Below, one piece after another: positions 9,364 through 18,158 of a stretch of 64,000 bases of DNA. The DNA lies in assembly GCF_900182745.1 (NCBI RefSeq), contig NZ_FXTY01000001.1:434001-498000 (forward strand), read 5' to 3'. Positions within the stretch are counted from its first letter, which is position 1; the number at the start of each line of letters is the position of its first letter. The DNA comes from Shimia sagamensis (GTDB lineage: Bacteria > Pseudomonadota > Alphaproteobacteria > Rhodobacterales > Rhodobacteraceae). The notes below the pieces were generated by a model. That model ran no database searches. It was not told the origin of the DNA and saw nothing but the letters and a program-made list of their open reading frames with translations. The translations under genes were made by a program, and so were the position numbers.

Positions 9364-9375
9364 TGTTGCGCAACA
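9364..9375. promoter_or_regulatory. Perfect palindrome upstream of ilvE
   Basis: TGTTGCGCAACA is a perfect 12-base palindrome flanked by A/T, ending 40 bases before the ilvE start. It is placed downstream of the candidate promoter, where a repressor would block transcription. Confidence 0.4.
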
Positions 9376-9415
9376 AATGAAAATGAACGCATTTTGGAAA
9401 GCGAAAGGAACGACC

Positions 9416-10285
9416 ATGGCTGGTGCATATGACGATCGTGACGGCGTCATCTGGATGGATGGCGAATTTGTGGATTGGCGCGAGGCCAAGGTGCACGTCC
9501 TGAGCCATGCTCTGCACTATGCCAGCTCCGTCTTTGAAGGTGAGCGCGCCTACAACGGCAAGATTTTCAAAAGCCGCGAGCACAACGAGCGCCTGTTCAA
9601 ATCCGCTGAATCGCTGGACATGCCCATGCCAATCTCGCTGGACGAGTTGGAAGCGGCCAAGCAGGAAACCCTGAAGAAATCCGGTCTACAGGACGCCTAT
9701 GTTCGCGTGGTTGTCTGGCGCGGTTCCGGGGATGATATGGGTGTCGCCTCTGCGGCCAACCCTGTCCGTGTTGCCATCGCCGTTTGGGCCTGGGGCGCGT
9801 ATTACGGCGACGCCAAGATGCAGGGTGCCAAGCTCGACATCGCCGAATGGAAACGCCCAAGCCCGGAAACCATCCCAGTACATGCCAAGGCCGCAGGTCT
9901 CTACATGATCTGCACCATCTCCAAGCACAAAGCCGAGGCCAAGGGCTGCTCTGACGCGCTGTTCATGGACTACCGTGGCTATGTAGCTGAGGCGACCGGC
10001 GCCAACATCTTCTTTGTGAAAGATGGCGAAGTGCACACCCCGCTGCCGGACAGTTTCCTGAATGGCATCACCCGCCAGACCGTGATTGGCATGCTCAAGG
10101 ACAAAGGCATCACCGTGATCGAGCGTCACATCATGCCCGAAGAAATGGCGGACTTTGAACAATGCTGGCTGACCGGCACTGCTGCCGAAGTGACCCCAGT
10201 GGGCCAGATTGGCGACTACACTTTTGAGGTCGGCGACATCACCCGCGACATCGCGGAGTCTTATGAAAAGCTCGTGCGCGCGTAA
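9416..10285 (+). CDS. ilvE: Branched-chain amino acid aminotransferase
   Basis: A 289-residue fold-type IV PLP aminotransferase that interconverts branched-chain 2-oxo acids and Leu/Ile/Val using glutamate. Lys158 in HAKAAGLY fits the PLP-binding lysine. SVFEGERAY, GYVAEATGANIFFV and the TGTAAEVTPV loop are family landmarks. The ATG at 9416 follows AAAGGA by 5 bases; an upstream in-frame ATG at 9377 lacks such a site and adds 13 non-conserved residues. It is monocistronic with a strong terminator. Confidence 0.93.
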   Translation: MAGAYDDRDGVIWMDGEFVDWREAKVHVLSHALHYASSVFEGERAYNGKIFKSREHNERLFKSAESLDMPMPISLDELEAAKQETLKKSGLQDAYVRVVVWRGSGDDMGVASAANPVRVAIAVWAWGAYYGDAKMQGAKLDIAEWKRPSPETIPVHAKAAGLYMICTISKHKAEAKGCSDALFMDYRGYVAEATGANIFFVKDGEVHTPLPDSFLNGITRQTVIGMLKDKGITVIERHIMPEEMADFEQCWLTGTAAEVTPVGQIGDYTFEVGDITRDIAESYEKLVRA

Positions 10286-10308
10286 GCCGTCTGACAGTCA
10301 AACAGAAG

Positions 10309-10333
10309 CGGGGGCCATTTGGCCCCCGTTTTG
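10309..10333 (+). terminator. Intrinsic terminator of ilvE
   Basis: Perfect stem CGGGGGCC / GGCCCCCG with ATTT loop followed by TTTTTG, 24 bases after the ilvE stop. This is a textbook Rho-independent terminator. Confidence 0.85.
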
Positions 10334-10340
10334 CTTTCTG

Positions 10341-10395
10341 AGGGGCGCTGCCCCTGTCCCTTCTGCGATGGGCGCACCCCGAAATATTTAGAGCA
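10341..10395 (-). repeat. Hairpin plus AAATATTTCGGGG element between ilvE and matB
   Basis: Stem AGGGGC / GCCCCT (10341-10355) is followed by a segment that reads, on the minus strand, CTTGCTCTAAATATTTCGGGG. It resembles the AAAATATCC-G-run elements at 3937 and 24642 but is divergent and in the opposite orientation. It may serve as matB terminator. Confidence 0.4.
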
Positions 10396-10406
10396 AGAAG
10401 AAGCAA

Positions 10407-11909
10407 TCAGGCGAACAGCTTTGCGTAGGACTCGCGCAGCGCCTTCTTCTGTACCTTGCCCATAGTGTTGCGCGGCAACTCGGGCAGAAAGATCACCTGC
10501 TTCGGCTGTTTGAACTTCGCCAGACTCTTAGCCAACGGCCCACTCACCTGCGCCTCGGTCAAGGTGGGATCAGAGCGCACCACCACAGCCACCACCGCTT
10601 CGCCAAAATCCGCATGTGACACGCCTATGACCGCGCTTTCCAGCACGCCGTCTAAATCATCAATCAGCGATTCAATCTCTTTGGGATACACATTGAACCC
10701 ACCAGTGATCACCAGATCTTTGGAGCGCCCCACGATGGTGACATAGCCATCCGCATCTACCTTGGCCAAATCCCCAGTAATGAACCAACCATCTGGCAAC
10801 AGCTCCTCCGCCGTCTTCTCCGGCATCTGCCAATAGCCTTGGAAGACATTACGCCCACGCACTTCCAGCACGCCAATCTCACCTTGCGCCACTTCAGCGT
10901 CATCTGCGCCGATCCGCACCTCAACCCCCGGCAACGGGAAGCCCACCGTCCCGGCCCGCCGCTCCCCCTCATACGGATTGGACGTGCTCATATTGGTTTC
11001 TGTCATGCCGTAGCGCTCCAGAATCCGGTGCCCTGTACGCGCTTCCCATTGCTCATGGGTGTCGACCAACAAAGGTGCCGAGCCGGAGATAAACAGCCGC
11101 ATATTGGCCGCTTGGTCTTTGGTCAGCCGCGCGTCTTTTAGGAGCCGCGTGTAGAAGGTTGGCACACCCATCAGGCTGGTCGCCTTAGGCATCGCGTCCA
11201 CAATCGTATCCGCATCAAACTTCGCCAGAAACACCACCGAGGCGCCGGACAGCAGCGCCACATTGGTCGCCACAAACAGCCCGTGGGTGTGGAAGATCGG
11301 CAAGGCGTGGATCAACACATCGTCCTGGGTGAACTGCCAGTAATCGCGCAGCGTCTCAGAGTTGGACAGCAGGTTGTCATGGCTCAGCATCGCGCCTTTG
11401 GAGCGCCCCGTTGTGCCCGAGGTATAGAGGATCGCCGCCAGATCATCCGCGCCCCGCGCAACCGGCTCAAACCCTGTTTGCGCATCCGCCAATTCGGCCA
11501 GGCTCCCTTGCCCTGCACCATCCAAAGTCAACACCGCTGCGCCTTCGGCAATCGGGGTGATCTCCTCCGCCTTAGTCGGATCACAGACCACCACTCGCGG
11601 CGTGGCATCGCCAAGAAAATAGGCCACCTCAGAGGTCGTATAGGCCGTGTTCAACGGCAGAAACACACCGCCCGCCATCACCGTGCCCAGATACAATTGG
11701 ATCGCCTCAATGGTTTTCTCAACTTGCACCGCCACGCGGTCTCCGGGCTGCAAACCTTTGGACACCAGAGCCGCCGCCATGCGCTCCGCCCCGGCAAACA
11801 GCCCGCCAAAAGTCACCGGTACCTGTCCCGGCACTTCGGCAAACACCTCACGTCCGCGCCCCTCGGCCGCTGCGCTTAACGCGGCAATCAAATAATTGTT
11901 CTGATACAT
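10407..11909 (-). CDS. matB: Malonyl-CoA synthetase (AMP-forming)
   Basis: A 500-residue ANL-superfamily ligase converting malonate, ATP and CoA to malonyl-CoA. The P-loop-like motif YTSGTTGRSKGAMLSH, the segment ALPIFHTHGLFVATNVAL typical of MatB, RYGMTET and the C-terminal lysine region NTMGKVQKKALRE are all present. It stands alone here without matA or a malonate transporter, so methylmalonate or other dicarboxylates remain possible substrates. It is flanked by the convergent ilvE and divergent EamA gene. Confidence 0.88.
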   Translation of the reverse strand: MYQNNYLIAALSAAAEGRGREVFAEVPGQVPVTFGGLFAGAERMAAALVSKGLQPGDRVAVQVEKTIEAIQLYLGTVMAGGVFLPLNTAYTTSEVAYFLGDATPRVVVCDPTKAEEITPIAEGAAVLTLDGAGQGSLAELADAQTGFEPVARGADDLAAILYTSGTTGRSKGAMLSHDNLLSNSETLRDYWQFTQDDVLIHALPIFHTHGLFVATNVALLSGASVVFLAKFDADTIVDAMPKATSLMGVPTFYTRLLKDARLTKDQAANMRLFISGSAPLLVDTHEQWEARTGHRILERYGMTETNMSTSNPYEGERRAGTVGFPLPGVEVRIGADDAEVAQGEIGVLEVRGRNVFQGYWQMPEKTAEELLPDGWFITGDLAKVDADGYVTIVGRSKDLVITGGFNVYPKEIESLIDDLDGVLESAVIGVSHADFGEAVVAVVVRSDPTLTEAQVSGPLAKSLAKFKQPKQVIFLPELPRNTMGKVQKKALRESYAKLFA

Positions 11910-12029
11910 GGCTGCTCTCCGTATTCACCTTGGACCTTTCCCGCTTGCCTGCCAAAGATCAAGCCCGCCTTGTCAATCCTGCGCCCCTGCGCCACAGTCG
12001 CGCCAACCCCAATCGCCGGACATCCCCAC

Positions 12030-12953
12030 ATGCAGCCGTTCAAGGGCATTGCCTTCAAGATCACCGCGATCGCACTATTCTCCGTCATGGCCGCGCTGAT
12101 CAAAGCCACCGCTGATGACGTGCCTGCTGGTCAAGCTGTCTTCTTCCGCTCGTTTTTTGCACTGTTTGTGATCTTTGTCTGGCTGCTGCAACGTGGAGAA
12201 ATGCCCCAAGGCCTACGCGTGACCAACGCCATGGGTCACGTTTGGCGCGGCGTGATCGGCACCACTTCTATGGGCATGAACTTTGCCGCACTTGGCCTGC
12301 TGCCGCTGCCCGAAGTCACCGCGATAGGATTTGCCGCGCCGCTGATGACGGTGATTTTTGCATCCATGTTTTTGAGCGAAGAGGTCCGTGCCTTTCGCCT
12401 CACCGCCGTTGGTATCGGCTTGGTTGGGGTCTGTGTTGTGCTCTGGCCACGCCTGACCATCTTTGACGCAGATCAGGCCTCAGCCGTGGCCACCATTGGT
12501 GTGATGCTGGTGCTTGGGTCCGCGCTGTTCCGCGCGCTGGCGCAAATTCACATCCGCAAGCTGGTACAGACAGATCAGACCTCCGCCATTGTCTTCTACT
12601 TCTCGCTGACCGCCTCTTGCCTGTCGCTGCTGACTCTGCCGTTTGGCTGGGTCATCCCCACCTGGGAACAGGCCGCTTTGCTGGTCACGGCTGGCCTCAT
12701 CGGCGGTGTGGCGCAAATCATGCTGACATCATGTTATCGCTTTGCCCCCGCCTCCGTGGTGGCCCCATTTGACTATGTGGCCATGCTGTTTGCGATTGTG
12801 ATTGGCTACGTTTGGTTCTCAGAAATCCCAACGCCACAAATGCTCGTTGGCGCAGCCATTGTGATTTCCGCTGGCATCCTGATCATCTGGCGCGAGCGTC
12901 AATTGGGCCTGGAACGTGGCAAGGCCCGCCCTGGGATTACGCCACAGGGCTAG
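12030..12953 (+). CDS. DMT-superfamily EamA transporter
   Basis: A 307-residue membrane protein with ten hydrophobic segments arranged as two EamA repeats (about 5-135 and 155-290), characteristic of 10-TMS drug/metabolite exporters. The ATG at 12030 directly precedes the first helix; an in-frame ATG at 11970 adds a polar, proline-rich leader unlike the family. Substrate unknown. Its TAG stop shares the palindromic CTAG with the stop of the convergent HD gene. Confidence 0.85.
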   Translation: MQPFKGIAFKITAIALFSVMAALIKATADDVPAGQAVFFRSFFALFVIFVWLLQRGEMPQGLRVTNAMGHVWRGVIGTTSMGMNFAALGLLPLPEVTAIGFAAPLMTVIFASMFLSEEVRAFRLTAVGIGLVGVCVVLWPRLTIFDADQASAVATIGVMLVLGSALFRALAQIHIRKLVQTDQTSAIVFYFSLTASCLSLLTLPFGWVIPTWEQAALLVTAGLIGGVAQIMLTSCYRFAPASVVAPFDYVAMLFAIVIGYVWFSEIPTPQMLVGAAIVISAGILIIWRERQLGLERGKARPGITPQG

Positions 12954-13621
12954 ACCCAGCTCTCCGGCAACTCACGCCCCAGCTCTCCCGCCAAAACCTG
13001 CGCATAAGCCCGCATCTCGGCAATCCGCTCTTCGGCCGTCATTTTCCCCGCCACGGTCTGCATATCCTCTGCCAACCGGAAAAGTTTCATCGGCCAATGA
13101 TCCAACGCCCAAGCACTGTCATCCAATGCGCGATGTTCGGCAAACGGGTCATTCTCGTCATAAAGCGCCCGGCCCAAAGCCCCACCAACCGCAAAGGTGC
13201 GCGCAATGCCAATCGCGCCCAGCGCATCCAGCCGGTCCGCATCCCGCAAAATGCGTGCTTCCAGCGACTTCGGCTTCAAGCCGGCAGAGAAACTATGGGT
13301 GGCAATCGCGTGCTGCGCCGCTGCCACCTCGTGATTGGTGAACCCATGACTGCGCAAAATCGGCGCTGCAGCGCCGGCCGCCATCGTACTGGCCCGCGCC
13401 CGATTGGGCGAATCCTTGGGCAGATTCACCAGATCATGCAGATAGCTCGCTCCCAGCAGCACCCGCAAATCGGCCCCACCTTCCGCCTCTGCCAAAGCCT
13501 GCGCTGAGGTCCAAACCCGATCCAAATGCGCCAGATCATGCGCGCTGTCCTGCGCCATACGCTCCGCCGCTTCCGCGCGCAGAGCCTCACTCAGGTCGCT
13601 CAGATCAACGCTGTCCAGCAT
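12950..13621 (-). CDS. HD-domain phosphohydrolase
   Basis: A 223-residue HD-superfamily protein resembling YedJ-type phosphohydrolases. The metal site begins with HDLAHLDRVW and continues with ASYLHDLVNLPKDS; a later DADRLDALGAIGIAR segment supplies the remaining Asp. The substrate is unknown, likely a nucleotide or phosphate ester. It overlaps the aroC stop by one base (TGATG on the minus strand) and is therefore co-translated with chorismate synthase, though no functional link is obvious. Confidence 0.85.
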   Translation of the reverse strand: MLDSVDLSDLSEALRAEAAERMAQDSAHDLAHLDRVWTSAQALAEAEGGADLRVLLGASYLHDLVNLPKDSPNRARASTMAAGAAAPILRSHGFTNHEVAAAQHAIATHSFSAGLKPKSLEARILRDADRLDALGAIGIARTFAVGGALGRALYDENDPFAEHRALDDSAWALDHWPMKLFRLAEDMQTVAGKMTAEERIAEMRAYAQVLAGELGRELPESWV

Positions 13622-14727
13622 CAGCCAATCTTGCCCTGATTTTCACCAACCTGACCGCGATGCAGCAACAGGTGATCAAGGATCACACAGGCCATCATCG
13701 CCTCCCCCACTGGCACCGCACGGATGCCAACGCAGGGATCATGGCGCCCCTTAGTGATCACTTCAGTCGAACTGCCGTCAATACGGATCGACTTGCGCGG
13801 GGTGAGAATCGAGCTGGTCGGCTTCACCGCAAAGCGCACAACCACATCCTGACCGGTGGAAATTCCGCCCAAAATTCCGCCCGCATGGTTGGACGAAAAC
13901 ACCGGTTGGCCATCGTTGCCCATGAAAATCTCATCAGCGTTCTCAGAGCCTTTCAAGCCCGCCGCCGCCATGCCTTCGCCAATCTCAACGCCTTTTACGG
14001 CGTTGATCGACATCATCGCCGCCGCCAAATCGGTATCAAGCTTGCTATAGACCGGCGCACCAATCCCGGCGGGCACATTGCGCGCCACAACCTCGACCAC
14101 GCCGCCAACACTGTCATGCTCTTTGCGCAGCGCTTGCAGGTAGTCTTCCCACTCTTGCGCCACGTCGGCACTCTGTGGAATCCAGAAATCATTGCGGTCA
14201 ATCGCGTCCCAATGGAAATTGTCGCGATCGATCTCCATCGCGCCCATTTTGGTCATGTAGCCTTTGATCTCAAGATTGGGCGCCAGCGCCTTGATCGCTT
14301 CGCGTGCAATGCCACCAGCCGCCACCCGCGCCGCCGTTTCCCGTGCAGAGCTGCGTCCACCGCCGCGATAATCACGATTGCCGTATTTCAGATGATAGGT
14401 GATATCCGCATGACCGGGACGGAATGTCTGGCTGATCTCGCCATAGTCCCGGCTGCGCTGATCGGTGTTCTCGATCATTAATTGGATCGACGTGCCTGTT
14501 GTTTTTCCCTCAAACACGCCAGACAAGATTTTCACCGCATCGGGCTCATTTCGCTGTGTGGTGTTCTTGTTCTGACCGGGACGGCGCTTGTCCAGCCACT
14601 GCTGCAACATCGCCTCATCCACTGGCACTCCCGGAGGGCATCCATCCACCGTCGCGCCCAGCGCAGGCCCGTGGCTCTCACCCCAAGTGGTGACGCGAAA
14701 AAGATGTCCAAAGCTATTCATCGACAT
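13621..14727 (-). CDS. aroC: Chorismate synthase
   Basis: A 368-residue full-length enzyme that converts 5-enolpyruvylshikimate-3-phosphate to chorismate with reduced FMN. All three signature regions are present: [18 protein letters not shown], the [18 protein letters not shown] region, and [18 protein letters not shown] near the C-terminus. The start at 14727 or at the second Met (14721) cannot be distinguished. It leads a two-gene unit with the HD protein. Confidence 0.97.
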   Translation of the reverse strand: MSMNSFGHLFRVTTWGESHGPALGATVDGCPPGVPVDEAMLQQWLDKRRPGQNKNTTQRNEPDAVKILSGVFEGKTTGTSIQLMIENTDQRSRDYGEISQTFRPGHADITYHLKYGNRDYRGGGRSSARETAARVAAGGIAREAIKALAPNLEIKGYMTKMGAMEIDRDNFHWDAIDRNDFWIPQSADVAQEWEDYLQALRKEHDSVGGVVEVVARNVPAGIGAPVYSKLDTDLAAAMMSINAVKGVEIGEGMAAAGLKGSENADEIFMGNDGQPVFSSNHAGGILGGISTGQDVVVRFAVKPTSSILTPRKSIRIDGSSTEVITKGRHDPCVGIRAVPVGEAMMACVILDHLLLHRGQVGENQGKIG

Positions 14728-14859
14728 GCAGCAACTCCCGTTTCACCGCACCTTTAGCGCCATTGGCTCCAAGGGGGAAGCCAGCGCAGGGCTTTTGCGA
14801 CGTGACGCCCCGCCAAAGCCACACTCGCTTAACAATGAAACTGATTCGACACCCTTCGC

Positions 14860-15243
14860 TTACTGTTGCGCCTCATCCAGAAAACACTGTACTTCAACCA
14901 CATAGCTATTCGGGTCTTCGCAGAAGAAACTGTAGATCCCAAATGTCTCCAATACCTCCGGCGCTCCGCGCAAAGTCGCGCCCGCAGCGGTCACCCGCTG
15001 GTACCAGTCATCCACCGCGGCGCGGTTTGCGACCAAAAGCGTGATCATGCCGCCTTTCGGCTCCACCACACGCCCGTCAAAGGCCTCACAGAGCCCCAGC
15101 CGCGCACCCGGTGCGGTTTCAAAGATCAAAGCGCTGCCTGCATCCCGTACCACCGGCAATCGCAACACATCGCGGTAGAACCCCGCCGCCGTGTCCAGCT
15201 TCTCTGTATAAACCCAGGAGATCTGCGCCTGAACGTCGCTCAC
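14860..15243 (-). CDS. VOC-family (glyoxalase/bleomycin-resistance fold) protein
   Basis: A 127-residue single-unit vicinal-oxygen-chelate protein with two beta-alpha-beta-beta-beta repeats: SWVYTEKLDTAAGFYRDVL begins repeat 1, and SFFCEDPNSYVVEVQCFLD carries the Glu ligand at the end of repeat 2. Members are lyases, isomerases, dioxygenases or binding proteins, and the role here is unknown. It overlaps the K+-channel gene by 4 bases. Confidence 0.8.
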   Translation of the reverse strand: MSDVQAQISWVYTEKLDTAAGFYRDVLRLPVVRDAGSALIFETAPGARLGLCEAFDGRVVEPKGGMITLLVANRAAVDDWYQRVTAAGATLRGAPEVLETFGIYSFFCEDPNSYVVEVQCFLDEAQQ

Positions 15244-15896
15244 TTCAAACGCCCCACAATGCGACCGATGAAGATCGCCACAAACATCGTGCCGACAATC
15301 GCCTGCATACCCGTCAACATGCGGGTAAGGCTCGCCGCCGGAGTGATTTCTCCATACCCCACCGTGGTCATAGTGATCATCGAGAAATACACAAACCCGG
15401 CCTTCTGCCCGACAATGTCCTCCGGCAGGTTGAACGACCCCGGATACGCCGCCTCAATCCGCCAATAAATCAGCCCCCACAGCATCGCGATCAGAAGATA
15501 CCCGAACACACCACTGGAGAGCCGCTCGTACTCCGAATGCACCGGCGCAAAAAGCTGGCGAAAGCTGATGATCATCGAGCCAAACAGCATGATCGCCGCC
15601 AAAGCATACAATCCACCATTCACGGTCATGCCCAAAAACTCCGCCATGATCAGCAGTAAAAACCACCCCATCACCGGCACCGCCATCATCACCCGCAAAA
15701 ACGTGTTCCGTTCGGTTGCGCCAACCACACCGAGAAACAGGAAACTCATCCCCCAGAGCCCTGCGGTGCTGGACCATGCAAAACGATCATCCAACCCATC
15801 CAGCAGCATCAAAACAACCAACAGGCCCAATAAAATCGACCACCGATGTTTCCGAAAAAAGCCCTCAGGCACTCTCATTTCACTGTCGCTGTTCAT
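15240..15896 (-). CDS. Potassium channel family protein
   Basis: A 218-residue membrane protein. The selectivity filter TVGYGE occurs in MITMTTVGYGEITPAAS, preceded by a pore helix and followed by an inner helix near the C-terminus. Extra hydrophobic segments lie N-terminal, giving more than the minimal two transmembrane helices. There is no cytosolic RCK or cyclic-nucleotide domain, so gating input is not apparent. It is followed by the overlapping VOC gene. Confidence 0.87.
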   Translation of the reverse strand: MNSDSEMRVPEGFFRKHRWSILLGLLVVLMLLDGLDDRFAWSSTAGLWGMSFLFLGVVGATERNTFLRVMMAVPVMGWFLLLIMAEFLGMTVNGGLYALAAIMLFGSMIISFRQLFAPVHSEYERLSSGVFGYLLIAMLWGLIYWRIEAAYPGSFNLPEDIVGQKAGFVYFSMITMTTVGYGEITPAASLTRMLTGMQAIVGTMFVAIFIGRIVGRLK

Positions 15897-16011
15897 TTTT
15901 TTGTCCTCAAATCACCTAAGGCTGTGCAAAGATGCCGCTATAACAACCGCATAAGCCACAATTACTTGGCCAGCCTACGCGGATATTGAACAATTTGGGA
16001 AGGACTTTGCG

Positions 16012-17097
16012 ATGGATGAAAGACGTTTGATCGACCTTGGCATTCGCTTGCTGTTTCTAGGCATATTTGCATTTGCCGCATTCACAATCATCCTGCCACT
16101 CTCTGGCATTGTGGTCTGGGCCATCATCCTTGCAGTGGCGATATACCCTTTGTTTGAATGGCTTTCCACCAAACTTGGCGGACGTCGCGGCTGGGCGTCT
16201 ACCATCATCACCCTGTTAGGTCTCGGCTTGACCATTGGCCCGCTCTGGGCTTCGCTCAGCGGTTTCTTCGCCCATTTCAACGACCTCAGCGACAAGCTGC
16301 AAAGTGGTAATCTCGACCTGCCGCCAGCCCCCGAAGGCTTGAGCGAACTTACTCTTGTTGGCCCCAAAGCCACCGAAATCTGGAACCTGTTCAACAACAA
16401 CCTCGCCCTTGCCTTGGAACGCTATGGCGATGTTGTGCTCGGCTTTGCCTCCACCGTTGGCGGCGCCGTCGCAGGGCTCAGCTTCCAACTTCTCGCCATG
16501 GCACTCTCGGTGATTGTCATGGGCATGATGCTCTCCCCGGGGCCAAAACTCGGCGACATGGTGCAGAAATTTGGCAACCGCGTTTTTGCCCCTAAAGGTG
16601 GCGAATTTGTCGAGATGGCCGCAGCCACAGTGCGCAACGTCTCACGCGGCGTGCTGGGCGTGGCCGCAATCCAAGCAGGTCTTATGGGGGTCGTGATGGT
16701 GCTGTTTGGCATCGATGCAGCGGGTCCATTGGCCGTTGTCGTCCTGATCCTTGGCATCATTCAAGTGGGCCCAACGATCGTTGTGATTCCTCTGGTGATC
16801 TGGGCTTGGGGATCCATGGGCACCGGCGCAGCCCTGCTGTTCACTGCCATCATGATTCCGCTGATGTTGATGGACAATTTTTTGCGGCCAATCTTCATTG
16901 CAAAAGGTCTAAACACCCCAATCCTGGTGATCCTTGTGGGGGTGATCGGCGGCGTGCTCTCTGGCGGTCTGATCGGCATCTTTATCGGTCCGGTGATCTT
17001 ATCGGTATTCTATGAACTTGTCGTCGCTTGGATGGACGCCGAAGTTGCTCAAGAAATCGAGGCGGACGCCCAGGCTTTGGAGGACGCAGCCAAATGA
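16012..17097 (+). CDS. AI-2E family permease
   Basis: A 361-residue polytopic membrane protein of the AI-2 exporter (TqsA/PerM) family: an N-terminal hydrophobic pair, a central amphipathic region, then the conserved C-terminal helices around NFLRPIFIAKGLNTPILVILVGVIGGV. AAGGA precedes the ATG. It overlaps the HlyD adaptor by ATGA, so it is the first gene of a three-gene operon with the adaptor and DUF2955. Although some family members export autoinducer-2, others are Na+/H+ antiporters; the context here suggests envelope export. Confidence 0.85.
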   Translation: MDERRLIDLGIRLLFLGIFAFAAFTIILPLSGIVVWAIILAVAIYPLFEWLSTKLGGRRGWASTIITLLGLGLTIGPLWASLSGFFAHFNDLSDKLQSGNLDLPPAPEGLSELTLVGPKATEIWNLFNNNLALALERYGDVVLGFASTVGGAVAGLSFQLLAMALSVIVMGMMLSPGPKLGDMVQKFGNRVFAPKGGEFVEMAAATVRNVSRGVLGVAAIQAGLMGVVMVLFGIDAAGPLAVVVLILGIIQVGPTIVVIPLVIWAWGSMGTGAALLFTAIMIPLMLMDNFLRPIFIAKGLNTPILVILVGVIGGVLSGGLIGIFIGPVILSVFYELVVAWMDAEVAQEIEADAQALEDAAK

Positions 17098-18158
17098 AAC
17101 GCACCTTCTGGAGCACACTCGCTCTGCTGTTCATCGTAGTGCTCTGGTATCTTGCGGCCGATCGCATCACGCCCTTCACCTCCAACGCCCGTGTGAAAGC
17201 GATCATCACGCCGATCACGCCACAGGTCTCCGGCACGGTGATCGAAATCAACGCGGGCAACGGCGAAATTGTCGAAGCGGGCACAGTTATTGCCCGCATC
17301 GACCCGCGCCAGTTTGAGATCCAGAAGCAAAGCGCCGAAGCCGATTTGGAACGCGCCACCCAAGATGTGGGTGCCGACAGCGCCGACGTCAGCAGCGCTC
17401 AGGCACGGGTGACGCGTGCTCAAACCGATCTGGAAACCGAACGCCTGCAATCCGCTCGTGTGTTTGATCTCGAGAAAAAGGGCCTGGTGGCCATTGCTAA
17501 AGCTGACGAATCCCGTCGCCTCTTGGCGGATGCGGAAGCAGAGCTGGATCAAGCAGAAGCCAACCTGGAAAGCGAAAAGCAAGCGCTCGGCAGCACTGGC
17601 GCGGACAACCCGCGCATTCAAGCCGCCTTGGCCAAGCTGGCCGACGCTGAGCTAAAACTCAGCTGGACCAATTTGGAAGCGCCTGCCCGTGGTGTGCTTT
17701 CTGATCTGGACATCGCCGAAGGCAACTACGCCAAGTCTGGTCAAAGCTTGATGACATTTCTGGACGCCACAAACGTCTGGATCGAGGCCTATATGACCGA
17801 AAACAATCTTGGCAATATCAAGGTAGGTGATCCGGTAGACGTGGTTTTGGACATGCATCCCGGCAAAATCTTCAAAGGCGAAGTGGCCAGTCTCAGCGCC
17901 GCAAGTTCGGACGGCACCAAAAGCAAGCCCGGCGAGGCAACTGAAATTCCGCGTGTCAACGGTTGGCTGCGAGACCCGCAACGCTTTGCCCTGCGCATCA
18001 TCTTGCCAGGCTACACCGTTGGCGATGAAACCGATGACGTCCGTTTTAATGTAAACGGTCAGGCCGATGTGATTGTCTACACCAACGACAACGGCTTTCT
18101 GAACTTGGTTGGCCGCGTCTATATCAAACTGGTTTCTTGGCTTTCCTATGCCTACTGA
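17094..18158 (+). CDS. HlyD-family periplasmic adaptor (membrane fusion protein)
   Basis: A 354-residue adaptor anchored by an N-terminal helix (about 5-22), followed by a lipoyl/barrel-sandwich half (VSGTVIEINAGNGEIVEAGTV), a long coiled-coil hairpin (about 75-185, rich in Ala/Glu/Gln) and a beta-barrel domain. It resembles EmrA/AaeA. ATG at 17094 overlaps the AI-2E stop. It overlaps the DUF2955 gene by 11 bases, implying that adaptor and permease work as a pair. No outer-membrane channel gene is adjacent. Confidence 0.88.
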   Translation: MKRTFWSTLALLFIVVLWYLAADRITPFTSNARVKAIITPITPQVSGTVIEINAGNGEIVEAGTVIARIDPRQFEIQKQSAEADLERATQDVGADSADVSSAQARVTRAQTDLETERLQSARVFDLEKKGLVAIAKADESRRLLADAEAELDQAEANLESEKQALGSTGADNPRIQAALAKLADAELKLSWTNLEAPARGVLSDLDIAEGNYAKSGQSLMTFLDATNVWIEAYMTENNLGNIKVGDPVDVVLDMHPGKIFKGEVASLSAASSDGTKSKPGEATEIPRVNGWLRDPQRFALRIILPGYTVGDETDDVRFNVNGQADVIVYTNDNGFLNLVGRVYIKLVSWLSYAY

